From Blastobasis lacticolella (taxonomy: Eukaryota; Arthropoda; Insecta; Lepidoptera; Blastobasidae): a stretch of 64,000 nt of DNA. A model generated the notes under the pieces. It was not told the origin of the DNA. It searched no databases and saw only the letters and a program-made list of their open reading frames with translations. The stretch is from assembly GCA_905147135.1 (NCBI GenBank), contig LR990055.1:3535001-3599000 (forward strand), in the 5' to 3' direction. Both the position numbers and the translations under genes were made by a program. Within the stretch, counting starts at the first letter, position 1; each line of letters opens with the position of its first letter. Of the stretch, positions 47,201 to 57,410 are shown piece after piece.

Positions 47201-50200
47201 ACCAACTTTGGGTGGGACATGTCGGGGCAGTCCAACGCGGCCGAGCTCCGCGCCATACTCTCCCGCTTAATCATACGACGGACCAAGGAACAGGTGTTGA
47301 CACATTTGGAGGGGAAGACCAGGTAAAGCAAATTAGTTTTTAAAGTTAACTAGCTTTTACCCGTGACTTTGTCCGCGTGCAATAGTTTTCATGACAGTAA
47401 AAATGCTTGTACTACGGAGAGGTCAAGCTGTATCTCTTGGTTGTACCCAATTTACTTAGTTCCCAAGATACCAAACTGTGAAAGCCCTTTGGCGAATTGG
47501 AGATCGCAGTGTTGTAAATAAATAAAAAATTATCATCTTGGTGTCAATATCCTGGTTGTCCGGGGTCCGCCCGACCATGATCCAGGATTTGGCAGATCAG
47601 GTACAGAGGTGCGAGAGCCATCTGACCTCCGTGACCATGTTACCAGGAGAACCTGACCAGATTGGACACCAGCAACAACAGGGGAGTCAAGGGCAATGCG
47701 TTGCCCGCCTCTAAAGCGACCTCTAATATACCTATTGAACAATCCCATGTCATCATCATATCAGCCAGAAGACGCCTACTGCTGGGCATAGGCAGTGGCG
47801 TGCACAGAGTTTTTAGACAGGCTAGGCTGAAATTATTAAACGCTTGATTAACTTGCCAAAAATACAGAATGTTAATTTTCATTCGTCGTCTTATGTATTA
47901 AATAATAATGTAGTGTAGCTGCCGTAGAGAAAATTGTGCATATTGGTGTAACCGACGTCTTTCCAGACGGGTTTATTATTTGAAAATAAAAGACACGGGA
48001 AACAAAAAAAAATAAACCGATTGCTGTTTAGGAAACCTGTGTCTTGATTTTTTCTCCGAAATATAGTTCGAGAATGCGTTATTTTTTATTTTCTCCATAC
48101 AAACACCACCTGAACAACTTTCACAGTTATTGTTATCCATTTTTCACACTAATAACTGCTTTTATAAAACAAAACGAATCAAACAAATAATTGCGGCCGA
48201 CCCGTAACTCAGTATTTTACAAAATCAGTATAAAAAATAATATAATACAACAAAAAGGTATGGTATATAAATGGTATAATTAGTCAATCTACTTTTTAAA
48301 ATAGTTAAATATCCAACAAACTTCGGTTCGGAAGACTTCGGTCATTGTCGTAATTTGTCGTGCAAAAAAACATTGCCTACTCTGTGCGGTTGTGTGGTAA
48401 TTTGTGGCATTGTGTGCTACGTATTAATAGGAATGCACACCAATGAGGACAAATAAATAACAAGGCACACATTGACAAAATAAGACACGAATTGTTTGTG
48501 TCTTTCCCGTTGCGCACTCATAGCGGCGCTAGAATAGCGTGGTATAGCGCAACGATACATTACATAGGGACCTCCGATTGTCAATAGGTGGCGCTGTTTT
48601 GAAGATACAAGAAATCAAGCGCCGACAATATATTATAGTAGTAGTATAATTAGTAGAGTAGCAATTACTCGTAAATAAATATAAAATATTGTTATCAGAA
48701 CGGAATGATAGGATAGGCAGTGCCTTTGTCTTCTTGAAATGCACACCACTGGGCATAGGCCTCCCCCAGAGATCTCCACGGCGGCCGGTCCTGTGCCTTC
48801 CGCATCTAGCTGATACCTGCGATCCTTACCAGGTCGTCGGTCCACCTTGTGGGAGGCCTACCCACGCTGCGTCTTCCGTTACGTGGTCCCATGTCATAGT
48901 CCAAAGGAAACAGTAGCTGGGGGCTCATTTCACATCCGAATCGTACGAGTGATGCCTTTCCCCATCACCAGGGAAACTGTAATCCTGGACCAGTCCCTCC
49001 TAGAATACTCCAAAGATGACGAGGAAGGTCTCTCCGAGCTGGCCAGGGCGTATCGCTCGCGGCGCGCCGCCGACCGCCACGCGGCTCTCGTCACCTACTT
49101 CGCAGAGACCGCCAGGGTTAAGATACCGGCTGTTTGGTGAGTCACAACGAGCATTTACTTAATAAATACTACATATATTTCTCCACAATAACGTATACAT
49201 AGTTGTGGGGACTGGTGACTGAACCAGGGAACCTGTGCTACAGGTCACCAGGTCTCCACCCCAGAGCAAACTGTCTTATTATTAAGCAATGTGCGAAATA
49301 GATACAGGAAGTATATCTATTTGACAGTTTCGTTTTTGCAAAATGGTATGAAAATAATAAGAAAATAGACCCCCCCACCCGAAGAAAAAAGCTAAATCTA
49401 ATACTATCTTGGTAACTGCAATAAAAATTTAAAAGTAACAAATGTATTTGTTCCAAATTCCCACCTCAAAAAATGCCTAGCTTTGCACAATAGAGGCTGG
49501 TTTTGTTTAACATATCCAATGCCACATCCGGTACCAAAACCGCCACTCTGCCACCAAAATATTAATATTGGCTTTCCATTCATTCCCCAGCAAATACATA
49601 AAGCAAATGATGTCCTCCGAAGAGGGGAAGGTGCTAATATTCGCCCACCATCGTTGCATGGTGGAGGCCGTATGCGCAGCCCTGGACGAGGCCGCCACCA
49701 GATATATCTGCATCGTTGGCGCCACGCCGCCTAACACGAGACAGGTTAGTGTGTAGCCCATTGGGTGACTTAAGCGCTTATTTGACTAGGTCAATGGGCT
49801 TCTTTTTCCGCACTTGAGCTCAAAATTGGTCCCTTGTACGTAGTAATTTAGCCAGCCCCTCCAGAAGTCCAGCAGTCTCTTCGGACGCTCGCAGATCTCT
49901 CGGAGGGACCCCGTTTCTAATGTGACTTTTACCTTGTGGTCCTTTAGTCCCTCACACTCCAGGACCACATGGGCCGCTGTTTCCTCGTCTACTAGGCATC
50001 CCCTGCATTAAGGGTTGTCTGTAGCTCCTATCGTTAACAGTAGTTTGTTCAGGGGGAGGTGTCCTTTTGACTAAATTTAGTCGCCTAAATTTTGAAGCGA
50101 AAAAAGTGAGAGCAAATCGAAGTGGAATATATTGTTCATAAAATCCAGCAGGTGGCCCACATGCCTTTTTGTCTGACGTCGTCATCACAGCCCGCAACAG

Positions 50201-53200
50201 TCCACTGCAGGACTTAGGGCCTCTCCCACGAAAGGGGAGGTTATTGCCATAATCTACACGCTTGGCAGGCGGGTTGGAGATCGCAGTGTTTAAATATAAC
50301 AATTGAAAATGCTGCTGCCCATTTTTCAGACTACGGAGACTCTTGATCTTTTGCCTCGAAAACATTAGTCGCCTTATACGACACCCATGAGTGTAAGGGG
50401 TTGGTGCTATTCTACTCTGCCGAACACCACATGGCCTAACGTCTATGCCTGACGTATTACATAAAAAAAGAAAATAATAATTTCAATTTTTGTGTCACGC
50501 CTTTTAAATAGCGGAGTGACGCGTCAAATAATGTAAGTGATACAAAAATGGACCTTCATTTAAGAGCCAATACATTCTATGAAGCTCTAACGCTTTCAGA
50601 TTCTGAATTTAGACAAATGTAATCGCATAAGGCGGACCCAGAGGCCTTTGCGCGTGGGAGCATGTCTGGGATAAGGACACCAAGATAATAAATATATGCC
50701 TATACAATGTTTTACTTCATTATTCTTGCTGAATTATTTTCTTATATGTCTATTCTTCAACGACAGGATCTAGTGGACCGTTTCCAGCACAAAGCGCAAT
50801 GCCGCGCCGCGGTGCTCTCCGTGACGGCGGCCGGCGCCGGGATCACGCTGACGGCCGCCGGACTGGTCATCTTCGCTGAACTGCATTGGAACCCGGGGGT
50901 GAGACCTAGTCTAGGATACCGCGGACTTGGTTTTGTTATGTTGGTCAAAGTCAAAATAATTTATTCAGGTTAGGCTATACATAGCACTTATGAATGTCAA
51001 ACAAATAAATTAAAATGTACATTGCAGTAACGGTGAAACCTATTTTAGGTATGTTCTAAATATTATTATTGTTTGAAAATGGAAAAAATAGTTTTATATA
51101 ATTAATAAATATTAAAAAAAGATTTCACTAATTATTCCGATTCAATTGTTTAAAATGTCAATTGACTTTAAAATATCAAATATGAATTAAACAATTAAAC
51201 CTGTCACATAATTATTCAATTAAGGGTCGATTTTTCAATCATCAGATAAAACATTTCAGTCTAATAAATTATTATGCGACTAAGAAAATCGTATCATTAC
51301 TTTATTTATGTATTTATGTCACAGTTTGTTTTAATTTGGTAGTATATTACTTTATTGGGCAGATAGTTTTTATCTGTGATTGAAAAATCGGCCCTAATAT
51401 CCAGGAATTTTTATCCTTCATGTAGGTCCTTTACTTTATAGTATACTTTATGTGTGGTCATTGGTCATCATCATATCAGCTGAAAAACGCCCACTGCACA
51501 TATGCCTTGATACGGGCCGTTTGATGGTGCGTGGTCACCGCCGCCTATGGACATCAGCAACACCAGGGGAGTCACCAATGCGTTGCCCGCGCCAAAGGTG
51601 ACCTCTAAACCTCTTGAACGATCCCATGTCATAGTCCAAAGGAAACACTTTCTGGGAGCTCATTCCACATAAGAATCGTACGTGTATGTACAACTTCACT
51701 CATAATCTCATAAATACCCCAATCTAATGTAACTCATAAATAGAACGGTAGGAGCTATATTTGCTGAATAGTAAATTTTTATATTTAAATTCATGTTAAC
51801 TTTTTTGTACTCTTTTTTAATTTGCAGATCTTAATTGGCACATGCTTATTTTATAATGTATTTTTATGATAAATTTTATGTTGCTGTGATCTGTCAATAA
51901 ATAAACTTCATGGCATTTGTTACCCAGGTGCTATCCCAAGCGGAATCCCGGGCGCATCGCCTGGGCCGCTGCGGCTCGGTCCGGGTTCGATACCTGTTGG
52001 CGCCGCATTCCGCCGACGACCACATGTGGCCTTTGCTACAGGAGAAACTTAACGTACGTTTTTTTATACCACTATCGTCGTCTAGGAAATGTCCTAGACA
52101 GTTTTGTACAGTTAGCTTGGTGGTATTAAGAAAAAAGTTTGCTGCTGAGTTAACGAAAAGCAATTAAAATATTGTATGGCTGTTGTTATCCCTAATAAAT
52201 AAATAAATAAAGTATGGTAAGGAGGTATATTCACTATGCAGCTGTGAGTACGATAGGAACGGACGTCGTACCTAATATTCAAAGGTTAATTTCAATTCAA
52301 TGCTAAGACATTGATAACAATTTGGCAAACCAAGAAAAATCATATTCAAGTTCACTGTGCTGCTCCGTTTTTACATATTAACTTACTTTGTTAGTAGTAT
52401 AGCTTGTAATAAAGATTGTTTTTGTCATGCAGGTGCTCAATGACGTCGGTTTGAGCAAAGACACATATGAAGATACCACAACGAGGCATCAAGTAAGTCT
52501 TAGTTACCAGCACACAATCACACAACAGTTTTTATTGTCATTTTGGGAATGTCTAGCAAGGATAACATAACATAACTATTTATATGTATCGGTTTGTAAA
52601 TGGCTCATAGATACATTTTTTATGCATTATGTATTACAGCTGTAAACCACCCGAATAAAATAAAACAAAATAACATAATCCAGCAGATTCAAAACGAATT
52701 AGTGTAACGAGTTTTGCGCACTGTGTTTCTACTAGGGATGTTACGGAGCTTCGATTCCGGCTCCGATAAGTCGGAGCTTCCGATTGATCTTACACCTCCG
52801 GTTCCGACTTCGGTTCCGATACTTTTAAATCGGAGGTTTTAATCGGAGGTCGAACCATAGCCGATAGCGGCGGCGGTGACGCGCGGCGGCTGCGGTCAAC
52901 GTGTACGAACAGGTTTATGCATGTCGCCCGGGGACACGACACACACACGTGGGAAAAGCACCCGTTCTGTCATCGATTCATATTTCACTTATTGTTACGC
53001 AATACGGATGGTTTGTTCTGTTTTGTGCGGTGTGTCAATTAAAGTTATCTGTTTTTAATTTAATTTGCTAACTATCATAAAAAATGTTATTATTTTTATT
53101 TGTGGCACCTATATGATAGGTATAGGTTTATTATTTTTTAATTGAAATTCAAGAGGCTGATTGATTAATGTTTTTACTATTTTATTTTATTGCCTGCCCT

Positions 53201-53979
53201 TAACACATCTTTCTTCTCCGCTACCATCTACAACTCCGCCTCCGACTCCGATTCCGCTTCCGATTCCGGTTCCGACTCCGAAAAACCAAATTTAGAAACT
53301 CCGACTCCGACTTCGGTTCCGATAAAACCACCTCCGTAACATCCCTGGTTTCTACTCACCTTCAATACAAGACCTGGGGTTCCAGGCATGCCTAGATTTA
53401 TTTAAATTAAAAATACTGTTACTGGGCTCTAAACTGTTCAACCAGTCCTCAGCGCAAGTCCTTGGTCAACCTCGCTTCGCCAACGATATTAGGTAGATGT
53501 GGGCAGATCTAACGAGTGCCGACTTAGCGAGCTCGTTGCGTTACTGAAATTGCCACTAGACCAGCAGCCGTGCCGCCGATCTCTGTCTTGCTGCGATTGG
53601 TTTAAACTCAATTGCATCAAAATGGCGGCGGTAATCGGAAAAAGGCGGTACTAGTGCCGTTCTACCGCGACTACTGCTGTGTTCCCGTTGACAGAAATGA
53701 ATACATAATTTTAATAATTTCCAGGAAAGCAACTCCAACATAACCCAATACCTCACACCGTCGCCAGGCTCATCCCGAAGCGACTTCATCCCGGGCACCA
53801 ACATACGACGCACCTCTCTCCCCGCAGCTAAAACTAACAGTGACAAAGAAAACTTATCAAGCGATTTCTGTGACAGTTTTAACATCAGTGATCTGAATTG
53901 TGAACAAAGTGATTGTGCGGACAAGAGTTTCCTTGATGATGATGAAGATGATGAGTTGATGGCCAACTTGGATTTGTGA
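41285..53979 (+). CDS. Marcal1: SMARCAL1/Marcal1 annealing helicase (HARP-domain SNF2 ATPase), 14 exons
   Basis: Fourteen exons join in frame to 713 residues: 41285-41663, 42470-42585, 42695-42795, 43940-44074, 44779-44884, 45354-45437, 46213-46393, 47175-47322, 48972-49136, 49591-49744, 50767-50898, 51928-52053, 52433-52492, 53725-53979. All junctions are GT-AG. Residues 5-22 ([18 protein letters not shown]) resemble the RPA-binding motif. A single HARP domain (about 85-165) and a two-lobe SNF2 ATPase follow. Motif I is [11 protein letters not shown] (K218), motif II is IDESHYLKS (308-311, the DESH form usual for this family) and motif III is [11 protein letters not shown]. Lobe 2 contains KVLIFAHH and a motif VI reading [10 protein letters not shown] (571-580), where most relatives have QAEDR. 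The C-terminal tail is acidic and serine-rich. The enzyme reanneals RPA-coated single strands and remodels stalled forks in the nucleus. The length is near that of the fly protein. Confidence 0.92.
42825..43115 (+). repeat. Dispersed repeat in Marcal1 intron 3
   Basis: It contains GAGTCCGCCTGGGTGAGTAC, AGCAACAATGCTTGCATTGT and a CCATCAGGTGGGCTGTCTGC end, followed by an A-rich tail. A reverse relative lies at 6130-6420. Confidence 0.6.
43402..43623. mobile_element. Inverted-repeat element (MITE-like) in Marcal1 intron 3
   Basis: The ends AGA(T/C)GTTCCGTTTTGGCTGG pair over about 50 bp, including CCGACCAACCGTCAGTTGCA. The centre is about 110 bp without coding capacity. No target duplication is clear. 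Confidence 0.75.
43656..43918. mobile_element. 263-bp TA-flanked MITE, copy 1 (Marcal1 intron 3)
   Basis: Terminal inverted repeats of about 35 bp begin GAGCTCGTCTAATCTAAAAT and run into GACGCGCCCCACTA. TA flanks both sides (43654-43655, 43919-43920), as for Tc1/mariner-class insertions. The right end is 21 bp from the first base of exon 4. Copy 2 (55716-55978) has the same length in the opposite orientation; copy 3 is at 57099-57349. Confidence 0.85.
44097..44467 (-). repeat. tRNA-derived SINE, family A (full copy, Marcal1 intron 4)
   Basis: The plus strand reads from GTCTTAGTGTTAATGTCCCG to the complement of the tRNA-like head, CCGTAACCACTCGGACACCG, with the B-box complement GGGATTCGAACCCGG. 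Confidence 0.8.
44510..44690 (-). repeat. Dispersed repeat, partner of 2790-3030
   Basis: The complement of the 2790-3030 repeat, including CCATCTCGATGAGACTGGCT and GCGGAGCTACGATGCCACAG. Confidence 0.5.
44985..45190. repeat. Diverged long-hairpin MITE in Marcal1 intron 5
   Basis: It has CACAAGTGTGCGCGAGAGCA, GAGGTATTGAGAGAAGAAAA and GCACAAGTGCGCCCGCGAC, matching the 15022-15275 element with many changes. Confidence 0.6.
45920..46100 (+). repeat. Dispersed element (family D), Marcal1 intron 6
   Basis: Nearly identical to 30612-30800, from GTGGCAAACAAGCTTACGGC to the CCAGGGAAAATCTCTCC block. Confidence 0.75.
46440..46640 (+). pseudogene. Non-LTR retrotransposon C-terminal fragment (Marcal1 intron 7)
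   Basis: The reading frame gives [20 protein letters not shown] followed by [16 protein letters not shown] and a stop, then a (GAT)n tail near 46627. The KKRWLD...D(A/R)DRA(R/K)W pattern ends many insect non-LTR polyproteins. Only about 55 residues remain. Confidence 0.7.
46646..46985 (-). repeat. Family C joined directly to SINE family B head
   Basis: Family C (46646-46866) runs from GCCGTGTGGTGTCCGGCAGA to GTGGGAGAGG, then passes without spacer into the SINE B head (46866-46985) with CGGGATTCGAAACCGGGACC and an ACTCAGGTCGT end. Confidence 0.65.
47345..47480 (+). repeat. Non-LTR retrotransposon 3' UTR fragment
   Basis: It shares CTACGGAGAGGTCAAGCTGT with 56225-56640, in the same orientation, inside Marcal1 intron 8. 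Confidence 0.55.
47530..47668 (-). repeat. SINE family A, truncated (Marcal1 intron 8)
   Basis: It contains ATCATCTTGGTGTCAATATC and GACCATGATCCAGGATTTGG, and lacks the tRNA-like head. Confidence 0.7.
48722..48952 (-). repeat. Retrotransposon C-terminus fragment plus adjoining repeat
   Basis: CTGGGCATAGGCCTCCCCCA and TTACCAGGTCGTCGGTCCAC match 61405-61515. From 48887 it continues into CCCATGTCATAGTCCAAAGG, shared with 51620-51695. This ends about 20 bp before Marcal1 exon 9. Confidence 0.65.
49785..50095 (-). pseudogene. Non-LTR retrotransposon RNase H-region fragment (Marcal1 intron 10)
   Basis: The minus strand reads [14 protein letters not shown], then a stop, then [20 protein letters not shown], and continues to [11 protein letters not shown]. 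The C-x2-C...EET(A)xHVxxxC pattern is the conserved C-terminal zinc-like segment of insect non-LTR pol proteins. The in-frame stop and missing remainder make it dead. Confidence 0.7.
50183..50436 (+). repeat. 250-bp family C element inserted in another repeat (Marcal1 intron 10)
   Basis: It runs from GTCATCACAGCCCGCAACAG to CTGCCGAACACCACATGGCC. The flanks are halves of the CAGGTGGCCC repeat: TTTTTGTCTGACGTC on the left and GCCTGACGTATTACATAAAA on the right, suggesting a duplicated target near CTGACGT. Confidence 0.75.
51224..51394. mobile_element. TAA-flanked MITE, copy 1 (Marcal1 intron 11)
   Basis: The inverted ends are GGGTCGATTTTTCAATC and the complement of GATTGAAAAATCGGCCC, with TAA on both sides (51221-51223, 51395-51397). 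The 3-bp TAA duplication and GGG-start ends suggest PIF/Harbinger relatives. Copy 2 is at 59817-59994. Confidence 0.75.
51465..51700. repeat. Dispersed repeat in Marcal1 intron 11
   Basis: It contains AAAACGCCCACTGCACATAT, GGGGAGTCACCAATGCGTTG and CCCATGTCATAGTCCAAAGG. Pieces recur at 47680-47760 and 48887-48952. Confidence 0.55.
52733..53347. mobile_element. hAT-like non-autonomous element, 615 bp (Marcal1 intron 13)
   Basis: The ends TAGGGATGTTACGGAG and the complement of CTCCGTAACATCCCTG form 16-bp inverted repeats with one mismatch at the outermost base. The flanks are an exact 8-bp duplication GTTTCTAC (52725-52732, 53348-53355), diagnostic of hAT insertion. The subterminal regions are packed with TCCGAT/TCCGAC hexamers, likely transposase-binding repeats. 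There is no transposase ORF. Confidence 0.85.
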
Positions 53980-55383
53980 TATTGGAATGTGTGTGATGTT
54001 GAATTGAGACTTGAGTTAAAGAGTTGCCGTAATAGACTGAGGGCGCCGTAGGTTCTTCTACGTCATGGAGTTCAAGAAAAATTCCACTTTGTAGTGGCAG
54101 TAGACGTTTAGGAGACACACAACCCATTATAGTCACAAATGAGAAGTCACTATTAAGGCTGAAAAGCGAAACTGCCAAGATGACGTGAGGCACCCCGGTT
54201 TTATTACTGAGTGTATAGATGAATTAGCCATTATTATTTTTCTCTAATAGTTTTGGTCCCATTCGCGTTTTTCCCCATTTGCGTGTTTCCCCAAATTCTT
54301 TATTTTCTGTTCGCTATTATTACCGACATTAAATTTTCTCACACGATACAATTACTACTCGTTATTTTCGCTACATGCATCTTTACCCATGGCCTTTTTG
54401 CTGCCAGAGTAACGTGTTATAGAGGTGGGCAACGCATTGGCGATAGCCTCGGTGTTGCTAATGTCTATAGGCAGTGGTGAGCACTTTCCATCAGGTGGCC
54501 CGCTTGCCTGTTTGCCTATCGTATGACATAAAAAAAAAAATGAATAGTTTATAAAATAAATAAGAGCGTATGTAATTGTTATCGCTATAGAAATTGAAAG
54601 TTTAAGTCAATATAGAAAAGCATTTTTTATGTGCCAGTCTGTGCAACGTTTTGTGCACTACAACGTGGAATTTTTCTTGCACTCAAAGAATTGTAGAATA
54701 CTCCACGGCATCCTCCCAGTCTACAACAATGTTATCTATGTTGTCAGTATACTCTACCCGGAGTACCAGTTAAGTGCCTCGGAGTACCAGTTAAGTACCT
54801 CTAACTGTTGTTTACTATAATTTTGAGGTTGATGAATGATAAGTTTAGAGTGTACTTCTGTTTTATTCTAGCTAGTACATTGAACGATAGGAGTATGGAA
54901 ATATTTCTGTAAATAAACCGATAATTGTTGAAATTACTATTTTTGTGATTTGCTAGATGTGTAAGATTTAGGGCTGTGTTCAGTAGGTACAATTGATTAA
55001 AATATATAGGTATAGTTTTGTACAAGATTCTTATATGGCCATACGTACTTAAAAGACTTAATTTATTTATAAATGCATCTTGCTTTAAATTTGTCTCACC
55101 ATCATTCATCATACATCATCAAGGCCGAAATCATCTGAAATGACAACGCTCGATTCCTTATTGTTGTTTATGGTTTGTACATAAAATAATAATAAAATAT
55201 TGAGATTATATTTATTGAAAGCTGTTTTTCATTAAAAAAGGATAATTTTTTCGCCTGTAATTTTAATGTATGGCAAACATCGGATCGCTTTTTTCACATT
55301 TTTTTCTAATACCACTTAAATTTTTGGTTCTAGTTGAATTTCTCGATTATTATCCGTTTGACCTCATCTTTTGACTTGTCATC
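53980..55383 (+). other. Marcal1 3' UTR and downstream spacer
   Basis: The first few hundred bases after the stop are probably 3' UTR. Candidate AATAAA signals occur near 54550, 54912 and 55188. A CATCAGGTGGCCCGCTTGCC repeat with an A-tail lies at 54410-54540. GGAGTACCAGTTAAGT is duplicated in tandem at about 54765-54800. No gene is recognised. Confidence 0.4.
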
Positions 55384-55655
55384 GGAGCGTTGGTGGCCGT
55401 GTGGTTACGGTATCCGATTCGTAAGCGAGAGGTACCTGGTTCGAATCGCACTGCACTGCACCAATGACTGTTTTCTGAGTTATGTACATTCGTTGAATAC
55501 TAACCGATGCTCTTACGGCGAGGGTAACATCATAATAAAACCTACACATCAGGCGACTGAATGTGTAATCTACAGAACCATGACCCAATCTGATCAGGTT
55601 CATTTGTTATCTGGGTCACGGAGGTCAGACGGCAGACGCTCCACTGTAATTATAA
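55384..55655 (+). repeat. tRNA-derived SINE, family A
   Basis: The head GTGGCCGTGTGGTTACGGTA and B-box GGTTCGAATCGCA are visible; the body is truncated at CGCTCCACTGTAATTA. Confidence 0.8.
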
Positions 55656-55715
55656 AAGTTGTGACACTTACTTCACCACTAGACTCTTCGTTATCTATCA
55701 TATCATAGAGTCTTA

Positions 55716-55978
55716 GAGCTCGTCTAGTCTAAAATAACGCGCCCCACTACTTAGTTAGTTGATTTCGATGTGTGAGTGCAAATATTAATAACGACACTTC
55801 ATCTGTGTGGGAGCGTCGACTGCTCCAATCGAACGACGCGAGCTCCTACGTTGGTGTCTCACCGGCAACTGAATGACCAATTACAACGGCATTTGTATAT
55901 GTATTGCGTCCATATTTTAAACTTGCTTGTGTGCGTTAATGCGATAGTGGGGCGCGTCATTTTAGATTAGACGAGCTC
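55716..55978. mobile_element. 263-bp TA-flanked MITE, copy 2
   Basis: It has the same length as copy 1 (43656-43918) in inverse orientation, flanked by TA at 55714-55715 and 55979-55980. The conserved 64-codon frame inside both copies reflects recent common origin, not a gene. Confidence 0.85.
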
Positions 55979-56224
55979 TACTAGAACATAGCTATTTGTT
56001 TTACTTTGGTAAACAATTAAAAGTAGCTTTAACTTTTTTGTTACAAAGGTTGTTTTATAATTTTTTTAACTGAATTTAAAAGACTTTATCAAATAATTAT
56101 CTACTCACCTATCTTAGAAGCCTTGACGAAGTTTTATCCAAATACTTTAAAAACACAAGCTGTTGCTATTTTAGGGAATGATGTGCAGCCTAAATTGTTT
56201 ATTTTATCTTATTAAGAAATAGCT

Positions 56225-56640
56225 TTTTCCTGCGACTACGTCCGCGTGGAAATCGTTTTTACGGCAGTTTACCTTTTTTCTGAGTGACCATTTTAAATGA
56301 CCTCCCCAATGTGTGAAAGCTAATACTACGGAGAGGTCAAGCTGTATCTTTGGTTGTGCTCAATCGAAATAGATGAAACATAGCCTAGATTTTAAGTTGT
56401 AACCTAAACTACATAACTGCGAAAACCCCATCAAAATCCATTCAACGCTATCTCTATATTTCTTATAGTTTAGCTGATCTATTATGGTTTTACATCAGGT
56501 GTTCCAGTTTTCAAAATTAATTATACCCTATTTGTTGCCCAGACTTAATAGCTACACAACAACAAAACGTTTCATTTAAATCCGTCCAGTAGTTCCGGAG
56601 ATTAGCGTGTGCAAGACAGACAAAAATTAAAAAAAAATTT
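56225..56640 (+). repeat. Non-LTR retrotransposon 3' UTR with A-rich tail
   Basis: It contains GACTACGTCCGCGTGGAAAT, CTACGGAGAGGTCAAGCTGT, CCCCATCAAAATCCATTCAA, CCAGTAGTTCCGGAGATTAG and a final A/T homopolymer, the usual order of an RTE-like 3' end. Confidence 0.65.
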
Positions 56641-56951
56641 TTTTTTGCTATTTTTACATCACCCATTTAGGCTAAATGATTCTTTGTAATTATATTCAAT
56701 GTACAGACACATTTAATATATGTATTTATTTTTAACTAGCTGCTCCACCCGACTTCGTTCGCGTTGTTTCCCGTGACATCAAATTGTATGTCAGTCAAAT
56801 CAGTTAACTTTTCCGTCTGTCAATCGTGCAGAATCATGACTGACAGACGTTACCCGATTGCAGCGCCACCTACAGGAACTGTAAATCTTAACCATCTTGG
56901 AACCCACTCCCAACAAAGATGTACAAAAAATTCATACTTATAAATTACTAG

Positions 56952-57410
56952 TTGACCCGTCGCGACTTCGTTCGCGAACACCTACTTTATCCCTACTTAC
57001 CTGTTTTTACTTGCTTATAAACTTTCCTCTTGAATAACTTTTTCTATTCTTGAAAACCGTATTAAAATCCGTTGCGTACTTTAAAAGATCTAAGCGTAGA
57101 GCTCGTCTAATCTAAAATGCCGCGCCCCACTATCGCATTAACGCACACAAGCAAGTTTAAAATATGGACGCAATACATATACAAATGCCGTTGTAATTGG
57201 TCATTCAGTTGCCGGTGAGATTCAAACGTAGGAGCACGCGTCGTTCATTGGCTCCCACACAGATGAAGAGTTGTTATCAATATTTGCACTCACACATCGA
57301 AATCAACTAACTAAGTAGTGGGGCGCGTCATTTTAGACTAGACGAGCTCTACCTACATAGATTCATAGGGACAGACGGCGGGAAGCGACTTTGTTTTATA
57401 CTATGTACAG
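56952..57410 (+). repeat. Non-LTR 3' end (ACTTCGTTCGCG family) split by MITE copy 3
   Basis: The left part is 56952-57098, from CCCGTCGCGACTTCGTTCGC to TCTAAGCGTA. The right part is 57350-57410, from TACCTACATAGATTCATAGG to ACTTTGTTTTATACTATGTA. The interruption is exactly the 251-bp MITE. Confidence 0.75.
57099..57349. mobile_element. TA-flanked MITE, copy 3 (251 bp)
   Basis: It has the same ends as copies 1 and 2 with a small internal deletion near ACGCGTCGTTCATTGGC. TA lies at 57097-57098 and 57350-57351. Since it sits inside a known repeat, the empty site can be inferred. Confidence 0.85.

Noticed and set aside
53221..53345. Simple-sequence (TCCGAT)n microsatellite or CRISPR-like array
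   Set aside because: The hexamers are irregular and confined to the subterminal zones of one hAT-like element.
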